A DNA stretch of 64,000 nucleotides from Isoetes taiwanensis (Eukaryota > Streptophyta > Lycopodiopsida > Isoetales > Isoetaceae). This document shows, in pieces, positions 1 through 10,938 of the stretch (the first letter of the stretch is position 1; every line of letters begins with the position of its first letter). The position numbers were made by a program, and so were the translations under genes. The DNA lies in contig JAJEKV010000016.1 of the NCBI GenBank assembly GCA_021234155.1, positions 3,241,348 to 3,305,347 on the forward strand, given 5' to 3'. A model generated the notes under the pieces. It saw nothing but the letters and a program-made list of their open reading frames with translations. It was not told the origin of the DNA and did no database searches.

Positions 1-146
1 TCATCTAGTTGTGTAAGCACAAGAGGGTGCTGCTGGAACATGAGCCTGCAGCACAATATACTTACTCCATACTAGATAAATAAAAAAGGATACGGCTCTG
101 CTTAAAGATCTAACCACATTGGACTTATAAGGGAGTCAAATTAGAT

Positions 147-271
147 GTGACCTACTGGAATTTCAGGAGAATTTGAAGATGTATCTTGGGGCAGCGGCAA
201 GACAGTATTATCTTCAACCAAATCATCCCATTGAAGTGGAGCAAAGTGACCATATGCAGCCGGGAGGAGCA
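147..271 (-). pseudogene. 3' part of LINE-type ORF1, separated by the gypsy insertion
   Basis: Read on the minus strand, this segment continues the ORF1-like sequence that stops at 6,605 on the other side of the Ty3/gypsy insertion. One frame reads YGHFAPLQWDDLVEDNTV and ends at a stop near 147. It joins the right-hand part through the 5-bp duplication CAATC. The frame at the join is shifted by one base, so the host ORF was already damaged or has decayed since. Nothing further is recognised from 1 to 146. The assignment rests on adjacency and not on an independent domain match. Confidence 0.4.
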
Positions 272-276
272 CAATC

Positions 277-1175
277 TGTTACGGCACAAAAAGTTTCCCG
301 GGAACAACTCCTGCGGCGTGTGCCGCAGCCGTCGATGCGCCCACACCTTGGATCCCTGATCCCCCACACTGACCATGATGGCTTGCTGCTATGCAAAACA
401 ACCCACACAGACTGAATCCTTCCAGAGAATTCTCCCTGGATGAATGTTTACCAGCTGGCCAAGCTTAATCCGGCTCCTGGCAGTAACAATCTGCCTTGGG
501 GCCACAACTACAGCCTCAGGCTGCAAATCCGAAACTCAAGGCCAGCTCTTGAATCAAATAGCCAAGTCTTATAGCGAGAATCGGCCCTCCTATCTCTTGA
601 TTCAAATTTGTGCCCTCAACCAATACTTCCTCCCGGCTTTATAATCCAAGCTCTCGGGTTAACTATCGGTCCTCTATGACCAAAACCGCCAGGTTAGGCT
701 TTTATTCGATCAGATTCCATGCTCTCTGACTTAACTTTATAGATCTTTGTAGGATCTTCCACTAATTAAGTCTTCTGCGATATATATTCAGGTTTTTTGA
801 ACCCATCGAACCATTTGTTGCCATGTGTCCTTTAAACATTACCCATTTAACATAGCTAACTATTTATTTGCTCATATTAATGTTTTAACCCTTAGTACTA
901 CCATTACAACTTAGCTAGCCATATTAACATGGATCCTCCACGTCTATGGACCCTGCAAGCTCCTTCAGCACTAATACTTGGTGCCCCTAAGAGCACCCTT
1001 ATCCACCACTAGCCATTATTACTACTTATCCCGCATCACATCACCGTAGGCAGTTCTGATCAACACGGCCCATTAAATCTGGCTGCCGCAACGACAATCG
1101 CGATAGCGATACCCGTGCTCATGGATGTCCGAAAGTAAGGGCCGATAAACTATGCCCTTGGGGAGCACAGCAACA
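277..1175 (-). repeat. 3' LTR of the gypsy element
   Basis: This 899-bp LTR begins TGTTACGG on the plus strand and ends CAACA. It aligns along its whole length with 5,695-6,599. Long AT-rich stretches are identical between the two copies (for example around 820-930), while GC-rich words differ strongly. The target duplication CAATC lies just before it. Confidence 0.92.
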
Positions 1176-1197
1176 TTCCTCCCCCTCCTTTTGGACC
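1176..1197 (-). other. Polypurine tract of the gypsy element
   Basis: On the minus strand this reads as AAAAGGAGGGGGAGGAA directly before the TGTTG start of the 3' LTR. This is the expected place and composition for the primer of plus-strand DNA synthesis. Confidence 0.85.
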
Positions 1198-1198
1198 T

Positions 1199-1705
1199 TG
1201 TCCTCAAGGTTGACCATTCAGATGAAGGAACTGCTGCACAAATTCCTCCGTCTCCCAGGTGACATCCTCAAAAGGCGTCCACGCTTAAGCGAACCAGATG
1301 TTCTACCACATCTCTATTGCACAGCTGCCGAACTCTTTTATCCAAAAGACGTTCTAGCGTTACAGAGGAGTTTAAGACGATCGGTATACTTTGCGGACTA
1401 ACCATGTTAGCGGTATCCAGTATAGCCCTCTTTAGCTGACTTACATGAAACACAGGATGGATCTCTACTTCCTGTGGTAAGTTCAACTCGTACGCTGTTT
1501 CCCCGACCCTTTTAGTAATCCTAAAAGGCCCAGCATACCGCGGAGTAAGTTTGGGCACTCGATCTTTGGTCAAAAGTCGCAAAGTGTTCATTCTCAAAGC
1601 CGAAGGATAAACAATCCTTAGGAAAACATAATCACCCTCTTCATAAGAGACATCACATCTATGCTTGTTAGCAGACGTTCGTGCCCTATCTTGAGCTTTT
1701 CGCAA
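1199..1705 (-). pseudogene. Integrase C-terminus and chromodomain remnant
   Basis: The minus-strand frame shows the GPF/Y-type integrase C-terminus (YAGPFRITKRVGETAYELNL, then HPVFHVSQLK), about 145 residues long to the first stop. It continues into a chromodomain-like end (LDKRVRQLCNRDVVEHLVRL). A one-base shift near 1,268 puts the terminal segment AFEDVTWETEEFVQQF into another frame before a stop near 1,205. In chromoviruses this module is thought to direct insertion to chromatin. The conserved tryptophan usually seen after LVR is Leu here. The piece follows directly on the integrase core at 1,686-2,433. Confidence 0.85.
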
Positions 1706-2433
1706 AGCTTGCTTGCATTCCCGTGTGATGGCTATTATTATAAGCGAACTCTAGATAGGGTAAATAATCTTCCCACCTAGACTGCTTCTCGTGGACAAAA
1801 CTTCTTAACATGTCCTCTAAGATCATGTTTATGCGCTCAGTTTGTCTGTCCGTCTGTGGATGATTTCCACTACTCATGTACAATCGGATCCTCAATCCTT
1901 TGATCTCTCCAAAAGTGACATGTGAACTTAGTGTCCCGATCAGTCACAATGGACAAGGGAAGTCCGAAGGTTGGAAATATGCACTGCATATAGGCAACTG
2001 CTACGTCATGCCCCGTAGCCTCCCCTTTTAATGCTATGAACTTAGCATACTTGGTTAGCCGATCCACTACGACCAAAATTTGAGTATGTTGCCTAGCAGT
2101 TCTAGGTAATGCGACTATAAAGTCCATACTCACGCTTTCCGAGCGTTCATTTAGTATAGGGAGGGGCTGTAACAATCCCGGAGTTTTCCCATGATCCGCC
2201 TTCACCGCTTGACACACCAAGCAGTGACTTACTAAGTCCTTGACTTGATCTTGCAACTCTGGCCAGTAGTAGAACCTTCTAACCAACTCATACGTCTTCC
2301 ATTCACCTTCATGCCTAGCTTGTGGAGTGTCATGGTGCTCACGTAGAATTGACTCCCTAAGGTCCCCACTTGAAGGAACATAAATCCTTCCCTTATAGAA
2401 ATGCAAACCCTCTTGCTGGGTCCACGGCCCCAA
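1686..2433 (-). pseudogene. Integrase zinc-binding domain and catalytic core, frameshifted
   Basis: The minus-strand reading first gives the zinc-binding part (HHDTPQARHEGEWKTYELV, then CLVCQAVKADHGKTPGLLQP). The core then starts at SMDFIVALPRTARQHTQILV and continues to the second acidic site in IVTDRDTKFT. The last core segment (GNHPQTDRQTERINMILEDM) carries the glutamate and lies in another frame beginning at 1,895. The D, D, E residues can therefore be seen, but not in one open frame. It belongs to the same gypsy copy as the RT at 3,042-4,066. Confidence 0.88.
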
Positions 2434-3010
2434 AGCTTGACCATTGCCGGATCTTCTGATCCTCGAGAATATGCATCCTTGATCCTTTGTATAAGATCAC
2501 TTGCCAAAGTTGTTAAGGTATTTATATGCTTAACCCTTGATAATGCATCAGCAACTGGATTATTTTTGCCCGGCGTATGCTCAATGGAAATATGAAACTC
2601 ATGGAGGAAGTCTAGCCACCTAGCTTTGTCACCGGGATTAATTTCGGCTTGACTTTGCAAGAACCTTAATGGTTTATGGTGGTATAGGCGATAAACTTGC
2701 GGCGCTCTTGGCTCGTCCCACTACGCAAAGTAGTGCCTCCGTCTTTCACGCATGCACAATGGCTAGCAACTCTTGCTCATAAGTTGCGTAGTTCTTTCTC
2801 CATGAGGACTTAGTTTCGACTTTCATAAGCCACCACGTGACCTTTTGCATTATCTTTCCCGGTAGCAGCCCACAAGCGTGGTATAGACCTCAAATGCCTG
2901 ATTCAAATCCGGCACTTTTAGCACAGGATTGCTCACTAGCAAGTCCTTAATGCGCCGAAACACCTCTTGCTGCTCTCTCCCCCACACAAAATCGTGATCT
3001 TTTTTCAAAG
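2434..3010 (-). pseudogene. RNase H region of the gypsy pol
   Basis: The frame ending near 2,530 contains KARWLDFLHEFHISIEHTPG followed by NPVADALSRV, the hallmark end of Ty3/gypsy RNase H. The upstream half (2,660-3,010) is broken into short frames. The preceding RT and the following integrase confirm the assignment. Confidence 0.8.
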
Positions 3011-3041
3011 ATCGGATGTGAGAACAACAACTTTAGAAAAT

Positions 3042-4066
3042 TTAGGTGCAATTTAAGGGGTAATGCGTGGCTAACCCTAGAAAATTTCGTAACTCCGGCT
3101 CTTCAACAGTTTGCGAGTAGACGAGAATATCATCTAAAAAGACTTCGACAAACTTGTCCAAATGCTCAGAAAACACTTGATTCATTAGTCGCATAAACGT
3201 TGCGGGTGCATTTGTAAGCCCAAACAGCATAACAGAAACTCATAATGTCCTTGATGAGTTCTGAATGCAGTTTTAGGTTCGTCCCCTTCCCGAATCTTAA
3301 TCTGATGATATCCACTGCGGAGGTCTATCTTGGTGAACCATTTGGCACCCCCAAGATGATCCAGAATATCATCGACCCGGGGTAAAGGATATCGATCCTT
3401 TACAGTTGCCTTGTTAAGTGCCCGGTAATCTATGCACATCCGCATAGTACCGTCCTTTTTCTTTACAAGCAAAACGAGACTCGCAAAAGGTGATTTACTT
3501 GGTCGTACAAAACCTTTGCTTAACAATTCTTTCACTTGCTTTTTAACCTCTTCAAGTTCTAGAGGACTCAATCGGTAGGGAGCACGTGCCATGGGCTTGA
3601 CCCCAGGTTGAAGCTCAATTTCATGCTCGACACCCCGCGAGGGTGGTGGTCCCTCAGGTAACTCTTCCGAAAAAACATCCTTGAAGGTATGCAAAAGATC
3701 TTTTAGTCTTTGGTCTACCTCAGAGTACTCTCCGGTGTTAACCACCAACGAGTGACACGATTTGGTAAGCAAATCATCTTTTCTCAAGTACATCAAAGAA
3801 AAATCATTTGTATTAACTTTGAAAACCTTTTTAGCCTGTGTGGCTGACATGAGCTTACTAGGCTCTACATACGGTAAACCTTGAACCCTAACTACCCTAT
3901 TTGACGGTAAATTGAAAACTAAGGTGTGTGTTGGCCAGAGAATCTGTGGCTCAACTTGCTGTAACCATTTCATGCCTAGAATGACATCATATTGCTTTAA
4001 CTGAGCGATGTCTAGATCTATGGACATGGATGTTACAATTCGGAATTCTTTGTCCAACAACTCCAC
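3042..4066 (-). pseudogene. Ty3/gypsy reverse transcriptase, frameshifted once
   Basis: The first open stretch (4,066-3,185) carries the linker and RT fingers: [59 protein letters not shown], and [21 protein letters not shown] frameshift near 3,220 moves the palm into another frame, [19 protein letters not shown] then [14 protein letters not shown]. The FLDD box corresponds to the catalytic YXDD motif and is intact. Domain order and motif spelling are typical of plant chromoviruses. One indel separates two otherwise well-preserved halves, so the damage may be recent or a sequence error. Confidence 0.92.
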
Positions 4067-4102
4067 ACAAACACCCCGTGCTTGCTCATTGTGACACTGA
4101 GT

Positions 4103-4366
4103 TTATGGCCCAGCCTCAGAGTCGATCACGTATCGAGCCACCTCGTTCAATTCCAGCCCTAGATCATGTGCTAGATCTGCAGAAATAAAGTTATGAGTGC
4201 TTCCAGAATCAACCAAAACAACCACGTTTCTACCATTGATTCTACCTAACAATCTAATAACTTTATCTGCATAAGAGCGTGGAGTAGGGCTTACCATCTC
4301 TTCTCGAGCGATAACTGATAACGCCTTTACCTCTGGCTTATCATTTACCTTTGCAGTGCTGGCCAA
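4103..4366 (-). pseudogene. Retropepsin-like protease of the gypsy element
   Basis: The minus-strand frame includes INGRNVVVLVDSGSTHNFIS, the DSG/T active-site loop of retroviral-type aspartic proteases in Ty3/gypsy polyproteins. It ends in a stop at about 4,103, just before the RT linker frame begins at 4,066. It is an internal polyprotein segment, so no start codon is expected. Confidence 0.85.
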
Positions 4367-5680
4367 AACTTTCTTGCGAGGCTTTGTATATTCTCGGGCA
4401 AAGTGTCAGGCCACCCCACAAACGATAACACCCCTTAGACTTATCATTTTTTTGGCGTCACCTTCCTTGGCCTTGCCCCCGCGGCCTTATCCTTAGAATC
4501 ATTCTTACGCTTCTTAGGGGAGCATATCCCAGGAGTTTCCCCGGCCCTCTTTGCCTTCAATTAGCAAAGTTACAGGCCTTCTTGGATTCTTCCCTACCCA
4601 CGGTTTCTGGCCATCTCAGCGATTAACTCAAAGTCCCTGAGTTTCAGCCTGCGGCAAATGCGTCACGAATGCTAGCATCCCATAGACCATTTATAAAATG
4701 ATCCACGGCCATGCGCATCCTGCGATGTCACGGGTAAACATGAAAAGCCCTCGGCTCCATCACATAATCCCACGAGAGACCACAATGCGTGGTGAGCTCT
4801 TTCACCAGATGAAAGCATGGACGGTCATAATGAGTGCATACTCTGTCGGAATAAATGACAAAATTCCTCCAAGTACGACTTCTTCCGACCATTCGGTGTG
4901 TATGTCCCACCATTCTTTGGTCCCTTCAACTTCAGGGTGGCATACATTAGTCATGCATTCCCGCCCTTCTTCGTGGCTGCAAAATATAACTTCATTTGAT
5001 TGAACCATCACATAGCCTGCTCAGGCATTACATCCTTGCCATAGAAATCCGGCATTTTACGCACTCTAGAGATTTAATCTCTTCACGGAATGTCCCCGGG
5101 GATTCTTTCCCGGTGAGTGATACCTTCCATGACATTCTAAAGGCTTTGGTTCTTGCCAACCCGTGTTTACTCCCGATGGTGCTAGATCCGTCGTTGCTCG
5201 AAACACGATTTTGCCCACAGGTAGTGGGGCTTTGACCACATGCCAAAACTTCTCTACTACACTACTCAAGTGAAGTTTCTCGGGCCCTTCCTTGACAACC
5301 CACTTACGAGTTTTCTGTATCAACCCGAGTGTTGGAAACCTGGCTTGTTCCGCCCTTATCCGATTCGGTTCCCTAGTTAGGCGGTTGATATGACCTACAC
5401 TTTCGTCGGGGTAAGTTTTTCACCTCACCGGACCCATTTCGATACTTGCTCGGGCGTTTCGGCATTCACATTATCAATATAAGCTGCACTTGCGGAATTA
5501 ACATGATCAACACCTATGAATAAATTGCCGGGAGCGGCGACAGTGTGCTCCCCATCCATTTCGAACTTCGGGCAATTCATCGTCTAAATGAATGTCCTCG
5601 ATTTATGCCCTCTTGACCGGATGCACTTGGGCAATCCATCAATAGGTCAGTAGGCTTATCGAGCACGGGTTCAGCCATTG
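4367..5680 (-). pseudogene. gag region of the gypsy element, heavily degraded
   Basis: This stretch lies between the protease and the primer-binding site, where gag belongs. A broken zinc knuckle is readable near 4,395-4,437: one frame gives CGVA, a stop, then HFAREYT, that is, a CCHC box with the Gly and last Cys lost. No continuous capsid frame remains. Short open stretches on both strands here look accidental. Confidence 0.55.
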
Positions 5681-5681
5681 A

Positions 5682-5693
5682 GCTACGATACCC
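5682..5693 (-). other. Primer-binding site, degraded initiator tRNA-Met type
   Basis: The minus strand reads TGGGTATCGTAGC next to the inner end of the 5' LTR. The usual tRNA-Met site is TGGTATCAGAGC. Position and similarity support the call; two internal differences fall on the CTG/CAG word of the consensus. Confidence 0.65.
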
Positions 5694-5694
5694 A

Positions 5695-6599
5695 CATAAA
5701 GACACAAAATTTTTCCCGGGAACAGCTCATCCGCGTGTGCCACGCAGCCGTCCGGTCTGCGCCCACACCTTGGATCCACGATCCCCCACACTCATCGATG
5801 GCTTGCTGCTACTATGCAAAACCACCCACACGGACGGATCCTTCCGAGAATCCTCCACGGATGAATATTTACCAGGTGGCCAAGCTTAATCATCCTCCTA
5901 GCGGTGTAATCGCTTGGGGCCACAACTTCTGACCTCAGGCGGCAGAGTCCAGAGCTCAAGGCCCGACTCTTGAATCAAATAGCCAAGTCTTATAGCGAGA
6001 ATCGACCCTCCTATTTTTACGATCCAAATTAGGTGCCTCAACCAATATTTCCTTCCGGCTTTATAATCCAAGCTCTGGAGTTAACTATCGAGTCCTCTAT
6101 GACCAAACCGGCGGAGTTAGGCTTTTATTCGATCCGATTCCATGCTCTCTGACTTAACTTATAGATGCGGCAAAGGATCTTCCACGAATCGTCTTCTACA
6201 TATGTATCGAGGGTTTCTTGAACCCATCGAACCATTTGATGCCACGTGTCCTTTAAACATTACCCATTTAACATAGCTAACTATTTATTTGCTCATACTA
6301 ATGTTTTAACCCTTAGTACTACCATTACAACTTAGCTAGCCATATTAACATGGATCATCCATGTCTATGGACCCTACCAAGCTCCTTCCGCACTAATACT
6401 TAGTGCCCCCTAAGCGCACCCTTATCCGTCGCTAGCCATTATTACTACTTATCCGCATCCCCACGGTAAGGACGGTTCACGGTCAACCACGCCCATTAAA
6501 TCATAAGCGCACGGCAATCGCGACCAATAGTACCCCCCATGCTCATGGACGTCCCGTCAAGGGCCCGATTCCGGCTATGCCCTTGGGGCACCCATAACA
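5695..6599 (-). repeat. 5' LTR of the gypsy element
   Basis: This roughly 905-bp partner of 277-1,175 ends in ATAACA at 6,599, followed at once by the target duplication CAATC (6,600-6,604). Its inner start is placed at about 5,695 by alignment to the other LTR and by the adjacent primer-binding site. Confidence 0.9.
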
Positions 6600-6604
6600 C
6601 AATC

Positions 6605-7718
6605 ATGTAGAGCAAGTGCTGAAGAGGGCTGAGATGCCGAGGTGTTAGAACCCTTAACTGACTTTTGAGGTTGACGAAGAGCAGGTGGATGTTTGGGTGG
6701 AGGGTGGGCACCACGATGATCAATGTCCATTTACTGCCCACAAGCCTCTTCAACTTGCCCTTGTGACCTTTGAATCTCATCCAGCCTTTGCCTCTGTTCA
6801 TCCAGCAGCAGAGACGTGGGACCAGCGGCTGGAATAGATGTAGAGGAAGTCACAGGGGGATGAGAGACATCCATTGAAAAAGGAGCAGAGCTAGGAGTAG
6901 GATTTGCAGCAGAGGCAACTAGAGGAGCCTGCTCGTAAGACTTACGATATTGAGCAAAGAGAAAGGCCTCAGGGAACATGAGAGCCAGCTCTGGACCATT
7001 TAACAATCAGCTTGAAAGGAAAGAACATGGGCCCACTATGAACAACAATTGTCTGAGGCAGATCACGATGAATGGGTCATGCTACACAAATCTTAGTAAT
7101 GCCATTGGTTATAGCATGTTGCAAGTGAAGTCCAATCTCATTAACAATAGCAGAAATGAACTCAGAAACCTGAAACTCTGGAGGAAAGTCTTCAATAGCA
7201 ATCCAGAATGGGGCACGTAAGGCATCTGCCTTACCTGGAAAAAAGCCAGGAACATATTGTTGATACAACAAGGAATGTTTCCATAGAGGGTCAATACCTC
7301 GTTCTATAAGTTGAGCCACCGGCTCAAGAGATTCAAACATCAGGAGAAAGCAACGTTGATCTTTGGCCACGAACTTGATAGATTGATACTTAAGAAGCCC
7401 TAATTTGTGTAGATGCCCAGATAACCAAGATCCCACGAGGGAACCAGTGAAGTAACACATAACAGAGCATGCAACTAATTGCTCCACATGACGATGGTGA
7501 GCCTCATGACTAATCGGCACCACGGGGAATCCAAAGCGCTCAAAGGTTGACCTGCACTCATGAACCTCATAGAAAATTTCAGCCGGTGGTAACATGATAT
7601 TCATGGAGTCCTGCTTGGCGTGCAATTGCTGAAGATAGAATGCAACTTCTTTCTTATTATTGTCCACCATGGTGGCAACGACTTCTGATACACGAAGTGA
7701 GGTGGCTGGAGATGACAC
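6605..7718 (-). pseudogene. LINE-type ORF1 (DUF4283-like), interrupted
   Basis: An open frame runs from an ATG at 7,718 to a stop at 7,077 (213 residues). It contains SGHLHKLGLLKYQSIKFVAK, WKHSLLYQQYVPGFFPGK and RAPFWIAIEDFPPEF. This pattern of an aromatic strand followed by a PFWIxxxDxPPEF segment is typical of the DUF4283 domain of plant L1-type ORF1 proteins, which bind element RNA. After the stop, proline- and serine-rich sequence continues in other frames (6,731-7,006 and 6,605-6,730). The gypsy element then cuts it at 6,604, and it resumes at 271. No start-proximal 5' UTR of a LINE could be defined. A domesticated DUF4283 gene is an alternative. Confidence 0.6.
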
Positions 7719-7849
7719 ACCTTTGCATAGCCACTCAGAAAAATCAACACCTCCCTTGCCACTGTTTCTGGAATCATAGTTTTGTTTTGAAAACTCGCCA
7801 ATCTCTATTGTTCTACGGGATCAAACAATCTCCCTCTCACAAGAAAGGG

Positions 7850-9150
7850 CGAGGAATGTTCTTACTATCATTTTTTTTTCATATGTGGAAATATTTTTGG
7901 TATATGGAAATGACGTGGAAATGTTAAATGTTGACGGCATCATGTGACCTTCAAAAAACGAAAACGTTTCATGTTAACATAATGGAAGTCCCCTGCCTTC
8001 GTTTTCTTCATGCATTCCTTCACCTTTCCATTTCAGTTTTCGTAGTTCCTGCATCTTGTTGACTAAGCTATGGCAATGCGCTAAATCTCTTTTGCTTCAG
8101 ACTTTGATATCATATGTGTACTTGCCAATTATCGTAACACTAGTTTTTGGCAAGAATGGTGCAACCTCATTAAATTTGCATTTTATTTTTGTATTAATAT
8201 TGAGTACATGCATCCATTCATTTGTTTCAATTGCCATTCTTTATTCATACGGCTTTTTAGCGCATTATAAAGGTAGAAGGGCTTTACAAAATGGTACGCA
8301 AGGGATCTGCTTTGAAAGCAGTAGTTTCTTATCTCCTTCTATTCATACTTTTTTGTATCGGTGCAAACTGAAGATCCATACCAATTTTCGTATAAAACGT
8401 GCTCTTGGAGTTTATTAGCGGGCAAGTTGCTTTGCAAATGTGGATTGATTTAGATGCATAAATCTGCAGAATGCAGATAAAGATACACACAGGAGATGCT
8501 GCTGCCAGCATGCAATCTTGCTCGCAGTTTCCTGCTTCTATGGCCTCTTCAGCACTCGTCCTAATTCTCGTCTCAATCCTCTTGCTTATGCCCTTGCTTC
8601 CATGGATTTGCATCAATTCCCGCCTCTCTTTACTATGTGTTCTATATCTACTTCTTCATATCTACCTTCTCCTTCTACTACCACTGCTACTGCCCCAATT
8701 CCTTCTTCTCTTACTCTCTCATCCTCTTCTGGCCTTTTCTTATGTGTTTTCATCCATTATTTGTTAGTGCATTAGTATTCAAATTAGGCCTCATTGCGTT
8801 TTTCATATTATGCATCATGGTTATTACTTATTCACTTTGCCTTATTACAAGTCATGCTAAGCATCTAAATATTATTAGATGCAGCAAACTGGACGAATGG
8901 AAACTTATGTTCATTATAGATGTCATTCTACCCTATCAGGATGCGTTTTGTTAATGTGTTCATTATAGATATCATTTATCATGTCAGGATACAAGAGATG
9001 ACTTCGGGCATTGAGAGCTATTGGATGGGTCTATTTGCAAGTTCTTCCTTGATCTAGACGGTAGATAGCGTTCCTCGTTTGTGGGATATGCTTGTACAAA
9101 TTTTGATATACTATATAATGAGGTTTGCGAAATACTATAAGGTTTGAGGC
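7850..9150. other. No gene recognised
   Basis: AT-rich sequence with pyrimidine-rich stretches (8,590-8,760). Open frames on either strand are low-complexity and show no recognisable motif. Confidence 0.5.
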
Positions 9151-9165
9151 AATATACTAAATGGT

Positions 9166-9695
9166 TTGAGTCGGTTTAAGCGGGTGTGAGCCCTCTCGCC
9201 CTTGTTGTGGCCTTTATCATTGAGGCTGTGGAGCATTATGCGGTTTTATGCCCTCACTTGCTTGTGCGGCACGGGATTGGGCCGAGCTCTGTTTCGTGAG
9301 ATTGACTAGCCGTGATTGTTGCTTCATCGTATATCCGGTGCTTGGCCGCTCTTGCGGTATTGGTTGGTGTGGCTGATTTAGAAGCGGCGGTTGTGGATCT
9401 TCGAGGGGATTTAGCGACTGCGGCCTCTTCGATTCCTCGACTTCGGTACAAGCTATTTCCAAGCTTTCGGTGTTAGAGGATTAGTAGAAGCGGAAGTTTG
9501 CCATTTGGCGGGACTTCTTGTTGTTGTAGATGGTGATGGTCGGTTTGTGCAGCGATAGAGTTGCCGGTTTTTACGTGAGTTTGTTGTGGAGTGTCGAGGT
9601 ATTTTGTCTCTTTGGGGCGATTCTCCTTCCTCCTCACTTGCTTTGTAACATTACCATTCTTTTAATATATTGATGACACAGTTCTTCAAAAAAAA
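9166..9695 (+). mobile_element. 5'-truncated LINE 3' end (family A, copy 1) with 15-bp target duplication
   Basis: The segment ends in a short poly(A) and is flanked by the 15-bp direct repeat AATATACTAAATGGT at 9,151-9,165 and 9,696-9,710. This is the signature of target-primed reverse transcription. Its last 430 bp match the reverse complement of 41,701-42,164, including the 3' end TTAATATATTGATGACAC just before the A tract. The second copy still encodes a LINE C-terminal segment (LVWLIWKRPRLWIFEG), so I call both 3' fragments of one L1-like family and not SINEs. Confidence 0.85.
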
Positions 9696-9710
9696 AATAT
9701 ACTAAATGGT

Positions 9711-9892
9711 GTTGATTTTAAACAGTATTATATGATTTTATATGTTATCGCTGCCCTACGTCATCCCCCATGTGTCAGAGGAATTTTAAAACCAAAGGGG
9801 GTTTCAGGGGAATTTTAATTTAAAAGTGTTGGATATAATAGTTTTTGTTAACTTAAAAAAAAAAAAAAAATGGCCCCTTATTGTCTAGGAAT
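9711..9892. other. Intergenic with 16-nt A tract
   Basis: No gene seen. A run of 16 A residues lies at 9,855-9,870, between the truncated LINE and the 3' tail of the minus-strand LINE. Confidence 0.6.
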
Positions 9893-9979
9893 TAATGGAG
9901 AGAAATGAAATGAAATGAAATATTTTATTACGTCTACTGAGACCATCAAGTCTATTAGATGATAAAGAAATAATACACT

Positions 9980-10416
9980 TTAAACATCAATCCAATCATT
10001 TGATGAACTTCCACTATCAGAAGTATCATCGCTCATATCTTCTACACCTCTCTCACAATTATCGCTCCGCAGGAGGGTGTTTATGCTAGAGATACACGAT
10101 GTCCTGACCTTCAAAACCTCAATAATGGAGTTTCCCACAATTGATGGATGCAAATTGAACAGGTCTTCTAAAGATCCGTGTATTTTGTATTTGTTTCTTA
10201 GTATTGCATACGCCGGACACAATATGTGTGCCTCTCGTCTTCTACCTCGTATGTGCCACAAGCCTTGCATGTTCGTCTTTCCCTCGAGATTTTTTTCCAT
10301 CTCCCCTCTTCTATGCTTAGATGATGTGAGCTCAGTCGCATGCGTGATATTTCTACTCTTTTCCTCCTCGACACATCTGCTTTTAGGTAACCCGCCTTAG
10401 CAAGCAAAGGGTTCAT
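9980..10416 (-). pseudogene. LINE C-terminal zinc-knuckle-like region
   Basis: Two overlapping minus-strand frames read ISRERRTCKACGTYEVEDER followed by H, then PAYAILRNKYKIHGSLEDLF. Together they form the CxxC...H...C pattern found at the end of non-LTR ORF2 proteins. The protein ends in an acidic, serine-rich tail (DDTSDSGSSSNDWIDV) with its stop at 9,980. A one-base shift near 10,235 separates the halves. Confidence 0.72.
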
Positions 10417-10938
10417 ATGTCTGGTAATCTGCCATTTTCGTCCCTGGGTTTTTCCACATTGCCTTTGTTATCCCTTCTTTTCACCCAACCTCTAATTTCT
10501 TTTTCTTTCTTGGGACGATTATCTAACTTCATATCCCACTTCGTTAACCAGTCCAAGATATTCTTGTACCATCCATTTGCTCCACTTTCAACCATGGCTA
10601 GGTGTGACAGCCTATCATCATCTAATTTCTATATTTCATTCACATATGTTAGTGTCTGGGCAAGTGCGTCCCCTTCTAAAGGTACCATTCCACATTCGAT
10701 CAACATCATCTGATATGGGGTTTGAGTTTTCACTCCCAATTCCGTGCATAAAAATCTTTTTTGAATCTTTTCCACCCTACTCCATAAACAATTTGGTAGC
10801 CCTGGATCCCAAACTTCACAACCATATTGACTGAACTAAAGATTTGTATAACATTCATTTCAAGTTCATATTCAGAATATATGCCTTTCCACGGCTTCTT
10901 TGCATAGCATATAGTGCCCTTAGACTATCATTTGTTCT

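Larger units (their letters stand above)
277..6599 (-). mobile_element. Ty3/gypsy LTR retrotransposon (chromovirus type), near-complete but decayed
   Basis: The element has two LTRs of about 900 bp, a primer-binding site next to the right LTR, a purine-rich tract next to the left LTR, and pol domains ordered protease, reverse transcriptase, RNase H, integrase, chromodomain on the minus strand. That order defines Ty3/gypsy, and the C-terminal chromodomain remnant places it among chromoviruses. The 5-bp sequence CAATC occurs at 272-276 and 6,600-6,604, immediately outside TG...CA ends, so both borders are exact. Many frameshifts and stops interrupt pol, and gag is barely recognisable, so the copy cannot be autonomous as read. 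It sits inside a LINE-like ORF1. Confidence 0.93.

Noticed and set aside
8471-8954. Overlapping hydrophobic plus-strand frames that look like membrane proteins
   Set aside because: The sequence is a pyrimidine-rich stretch; Leu/Phe/Ser bias follows from composition and no start context or family is recognised.
9217-9462. Minus-strand open frames of 65-81 residues
   Set aside because: They lie antisense to the truncated LINE, which has target duplications and a poly(A) tail on the plus strand.
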